NCBI RefSeq assembly: GCF_003610465.1
Contig: NZ_RAQI01000002.1
Coordinates: 186,001-250,000 of the forward strand
Direction: 5' to 3'
Length of the DNA stretch: 64,000 nt
Source: Xenorhabdus ehlersii
Lineage (GTDB): Bacteria > Pseudomonadota > Gammaproteobacteria > Enterobacterales > Enterobacteriaceae
The notes below the pieces were generated by a model. It did not search any database. It was given only the letters and a program-made list of their open reading frames with translations, and was not told the DNA's origin. Below are positions 61,377 to 64,000 of this stretch, piece by piece. Numbering within the stretch: the stretch's first letter is position 1; each line of letters starts with the position of its first letter. A program made the translations under genes and the position numbers.

Positions 61377-62243
61377 TTATGTCCACCAAATAAGATCGCC
61401 ATCTTCGTGACGTCCCATAAAGCATGTAATGAGTAGCCGTTTTTTCTGCAATTGATTGGCATTTCCAGTTAAAACAGCATGTATCAAATTGCCATTTAGT
61501 AAAATTAAATCCCCTGGGGCTATATCAATGACCATACTCTCATGTTCTTCGAGTAGATCTGTAGGATAAGGAAAACCACTGTGGATGAGTCCAAGAGCAG
61601 AACGAGATTCCATATCAGGGTCAATATTCCACACTTTCAATTGCCCGCCCCCTTGTGGGACTTCCGCATAAAAATTGACGGCCATGACACGCTTGACACT
61701 CTGAATCTCAAAATCATTTTGTCGAGGATCGCTAAGTTGAGCTAAATCATCGTGAGGTAATAACAAAAACTCTCCTGAATTATTCCAGTAGACTGCTTTG
61801 ACATCACCAGCAGGCGTTCCTTGATACATGGCTGGCCGAACCTGTAATAAGTTTTCTGACTGCGAGTCATTTAATTGCGCTATAAAATACGCCTGAGGAT
61901 TAAGCGTCCCCTGAAAAAGTTGAGTAATTGCTGGACGAAAATATTCAACCTCTTTGAAATACTCAAGCGTTGTTTTTTCTATGTGAGAAGCACCAAGGAA
62001 ATACCCCTCTACTCCATCTATTCCGTCACCATATCGGGGTTTTCTTGCTGTAGATAACCAAAAATTATCAATGATTTTTTGTCGTTGTTCCCACGGTAAG
62101 AAATGACGGATTCGACATGCTGCAAGATGACCATCTAGAAGAGCATCAACAGCACTTTTTTCTATGCGGCCTTCAGTTTCATGTATAACAAATTCTGACT
62201 CTTCCAGCTTCACTCCTGAGAGTGATAAATTTTTGTGCGTCAT
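61377..62243 (-). CDS. 2OG-Fe(II) oxygenase
   Basis: A 288-residue oxygenase. Iron ligands His164 and Asp166 (LLPHDDLAQ) and His255 (GNLIHAVLTG), followed by a KKRLLITCFMGR segment that would hold the 2OG arginine. Typical of small-molecule hydroxylases of the prolyl-4-hydroxylase-like/phytanoyl type. It lies 49 bp downstream of the desaturase-like gene and is likely in the same operon with the amidinotransferase. Confidence 0.8.
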   Translation of the reverse strand: MTHKNLSLSGVKLEESEFVIHETEGRIEKSAVDALLDGHLAACRIRHFLPWEQRQKIIDNFWLSTARKPRYGDGIDGVEGYFLGASHIEKTTLEYFKEVEYFRPAITQLFQGTLNPQAYFIAQLNDSQSENLLQVRPAMYQGTPAGDVKAVYWNNSGEFLLLPHDDLAQLSDPRQNDFEIQSVKRVMAVNFYAEVPQGGGQLKVWNIDPDMESRSALGLIHSGFPYPTDLLEEHESMVIDIAPGDLILLNGNLIHAVLTGNANQLQKKRLLITCFMGRHEDGDLIWWT

Positions 62244-62292
62244 GACTATTCCTTCAATATATTAAATTATATTTCGTTTAATTTATTTTTGG

Positions 62293-63252
62293 TTATTTTG
62301 GAATTCTCGCTTTTATCTCTTGAGTTTTATGTAACATTTTCCGTTTCCTATGCAAAAAGCCTACAATTGCAGGAACAGGACTTACTATTCTCTCCTGTTC
62401 TTTAAACTTAGAAGCATATCTTTCCCGCAATTTAGGCAGAAGACTCCAGTGTGTGCTACCTGAAATATGGTGTTCTTGATGGTGACCATCATTAAATGTT
62501 AATAAGTTGTACAATCTCCCATAATAACTGACTGAATTGGAAAATTGATTTTCTGGATTTGCTCCATAATGTTCATAATAGTTTTGAATATTAACAAAAA
62601 TAAAAGCGACTAATAACGATGGTAAATAACAAAGCAATGTCCATTGCCAAGATAAGATAAAGAAAAAAACTAGTCCAACAAACATAGCAAGCCGATCCAA
62701 ACGCAATTGGATAAGTTCTTTCTTCTTATTAATTTCAATTTTTGAAATTAATTTTTCAAAACCACGATCATATTGACTGAAAGGTTTTCTCCATGAAAAT
62801 ATTGCCCATAACATATGAGGAATTATTTTATAAAGGGTATTGAATCCACCTAAGATAGCATAATTCAATAATGTATTATGTTTCCCATCTTTACCACCCA
62901 AAAATGTTGACGAACTATCCTGAATAGGATCACTATTATCATTATGATATTTATGGTGATTTCTAACATGTGTAAATTTATAAGCTTGGATTGATTGCCC
63001 TATATTGATAGAGTTGAGCATAGAAACAAAACCATTCATAGTTGGCGATATAAACCATGGCGTATGACTAAAGAAATGTGAAATCACTATAATATTGTAT
63101 GTGGCTATAAATGAAAGAATAGCCATATTAAATAGCCAATTTGAAATTGAAAAACCACTCCAATATAATGCCAACATTATACTTACAATGATATTTAACA
63201 AGCTAAAAATAAACATGATGGAATCTTTAGTGGAATATTTCCAGATTTTCAT
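62293..63252 (-). CDS. Fatty-acid-desaturase-like di-iron membrane protein
   Basis: A 319-residue membrane enzyme with the three histidine boxes of desaturases/hydroxylases: HFFSH, HVRNHHKYH and DGHHQEHH, spaced around four hydrophobic helices. It would bind two irons and desaturate or hydroxylate a C-H bond. Related proteins act on lipids, but also in small-molecule pathways such as phaseolotoxin (DesI). AGGTAAATATG at the start. Between an amidinotransferase and an oxygenase gene. Confidence 0.85.
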   Translation of the reverse strand: MKIWKYSTKDSIMFIFSLLNIIVSIMLALYWSGFSISNWLFNMAILSFIATYNIIVISHFFSHTPWFISPTMNGFVSMLNSINIGQSIQAYKFTHVRNHHKYHNDNSDPIQDSSSTFLGGKDGKHNTLLNYAILGGFNTLYKIIPHMLWAIFSWRKPFSQYDRGFEKLISKIEINKKKELIQLRLDRLAMFVGLVFFFILSWQWTLLCYLPSLLVAFIFVNIQNYYEHYGANPENQFSNSVSYYGRLYNLLTFNDGHHQEHHISGSTHWSLLPKLRERYASKFKEQERIVSPVPAIVGFLHRKRKMLHKTQEIKARIPK

Positions 63253-63380
63253 ATTTACCTCATTGTGAAAATTTCAACAGTGAATATACTTTGACATTAA
63301 TACTTAATTGTACAAAATATGATGATTTATTTTTCAATATATTCACTGTCAATGATTTTTTATTAGGGGTTTGTTGATTA

Positions 63381-64000
63381 TTAAAAATAAGATTGCAAAC
63401 TGCCTCGGCGCCTGACATCTAATGTTGCACAATGAAAAGAACCACCAAAGCTATTGAAGTTTCTGAAATTACAAGGGATAGGCGTGAACCCCCAACGTTT
63501 CATTGCGGCTATCATGGGTTCATCTTGCTTTTCTACGATCACTCGATTTTCATCCAACATTAGGATATTCATATTAATCCATTTACTGGTCATATATAAA
63601 GGATGAGAATCTGGAATAATCGGTTTTGGTGCATGTAATACGTCCCAGCCTTTAAATAACTCTGGAATTTTCGATACTTTTTCAGGGTTAATCAGTAACT
63701 TCCCTGGTGCAATAGGAACAAAAGTTGCGTCAATATGCATTGGGTTTGGATCATCAAATTCAAAAACATGTATACGATATTCATCTCCAATATGTCTTCT
63801 TAGCCATTCAATTCCAAAATCATTTGTTACATGGCTTTTCTGAGCAATTATATCTCTGCCACAACGATAAAAATCAGCCGCGTCAAAAGTGGGTTCAAAC
63901 TCTGTTATTGCAAGAACGAATTTTTGTTGTTCTATACTCTCTTTTTCCCAATTAAAATTATATTGTTCATCAGTCAATTGCGGTTTAGGGGCAGCACTCC
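63381..64000 (-). CDS. Glycine amidinotransferase-like enzyme (5' end beyond the window)
   Basis: The last ~206 residues of a GATM/AmtA-family enzyme. Seen are FDAADFYRCGRDI, SHVTNDFGIEWLRRHIG, the catalytic His region NPMHIDATFVPI, NILMLDENRVIVE and the active-site Cys region GGSFHCATLDVRRRG. It moves an amidino group from arginine to an amine, giving guanidino compounds such as homoarginine or guanidinoacetate. The frame is open to the window edge, so the gene is partial. First visible gene of the minus-strand group with the desaturase and oxygenase. Confidence 0.88.
   Translation of the reverse strand, partial: SAAPKPQLTDEQYNFNWEKESIEQQKFVLAITEFEPTFDAADFYRCGRDIIAQKSHVTNDFGIEWLRRHIGDEYRIHVFEFDDPNPMHIDATFVPIAPGKLLINPEKVSKIPELFKGWDVLHAPKPIIPDSHPLYMTSKWINMNILMLDENRVIVEKQDEPMIAAMKRWGFTPIPCNFRNFNSFGGSFHCATLDVRRRGSLQSYF

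Noticed and set aside
1..64000. CRISPR arrays, rRNA and tRNA genes
   Set aside because: No spaced repeat array, rRNA stretch or cloverleaf seen by eye; a covariance-model scan would be decisive.

Overview
The window reads as the chromosome of a low-GC Enterobacterales bacterium. The best guess is a Photorhabdus/Xenorhabdus-type member of the Morganellaceae. This rests on the fnr-uspE pair, whose proteins look enterobacterial, together with secreted proteases, small-molecule enzymes and a large prophage. The genus is an inference from gene style; no rRNA, tRNA or CRISPR array is visible.

Layout. 0-7.4 kb is host DNA: a decayed ASCH-domain gene, a frameshifted omega-aminotransferase, an unrecognised broken small secreted-type gene, a DUF2946 + TonB-dependent copper receptor pair, a MarR regulator divergent from an EamA exporter with a perfect palindromic operator between them, and an FMN reductase. 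About 7.6-42.0 kb is a transposable (Mu-like) prophage of BcepMu-like architecture. A central switch (repressor at 33.6-34.0 kb, small HTH protein at 34.1 kb) separates a rightward early/transposition operon (DDE transposase A, ATPase B, Gam, GemA, Mor at the far end) from a leftward late block (holin, transglycosylase, nested spanins, terminase, portal, capsid, and a contractile tail that is P2-like in gene content). At the tail-fibre end lies a Gin/Cin-type invertible segment bounded by two oppositely oriented gix-like sites, with an in-frame alternative fibre C-terminus and a truncated invertase beside it. Between late block and switch sits a moron-like island (DNA adenine methylase, lipoprotein, two-TM protein).

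42-58 kb is host accessory DNA: toxin-antitoxin remnants, a GNAT acetyltransferase, a DHA2 MFS pump, a subtilisin-type autotransporter whose natural start is put out of frame by an A9 tract, a secreted trypsin-like protease with a matching terminator, an MFS pump, a Tat-exported intradiol dioxygenase, a methyltransferase, an IS200-type remnant, and a radical-SAM-like / TauD-like / tyrosine-decarboxylase-like group that looks biosynthetic. 58-61.3 kb holds an orphan DmsC-like membrane anchor, fnr and uspE. 61.4 kb to the right edge starts another biosynthetic-looking group on the minus strand (2OG-Fe(II) oxygenase, fatty-acid-desaturase-like protein, glycine-amidinotransferase-like protein that runs off the window). 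That set of enzymes recalls the AmtA/DesI part of phaseolotoxin-type antimetabolite pathways.

How the phage genes appear to work together: the repressor holds the switch; once it is lifted, the early operon runs through A/B to Mor. Four late leaders (lysis, protease/scaffold, tail chaperone, baseplate W) share a tandem TTAA box with 10-bp spacing, placed like an activator site, so a single Mor/C-type activator may drive all late units. Several genes carry single-base frameshifts, three of them in homopolymers (G9, A9, A6). These are either sequencing/assembly errors, slippage-type phase variation, or decay.
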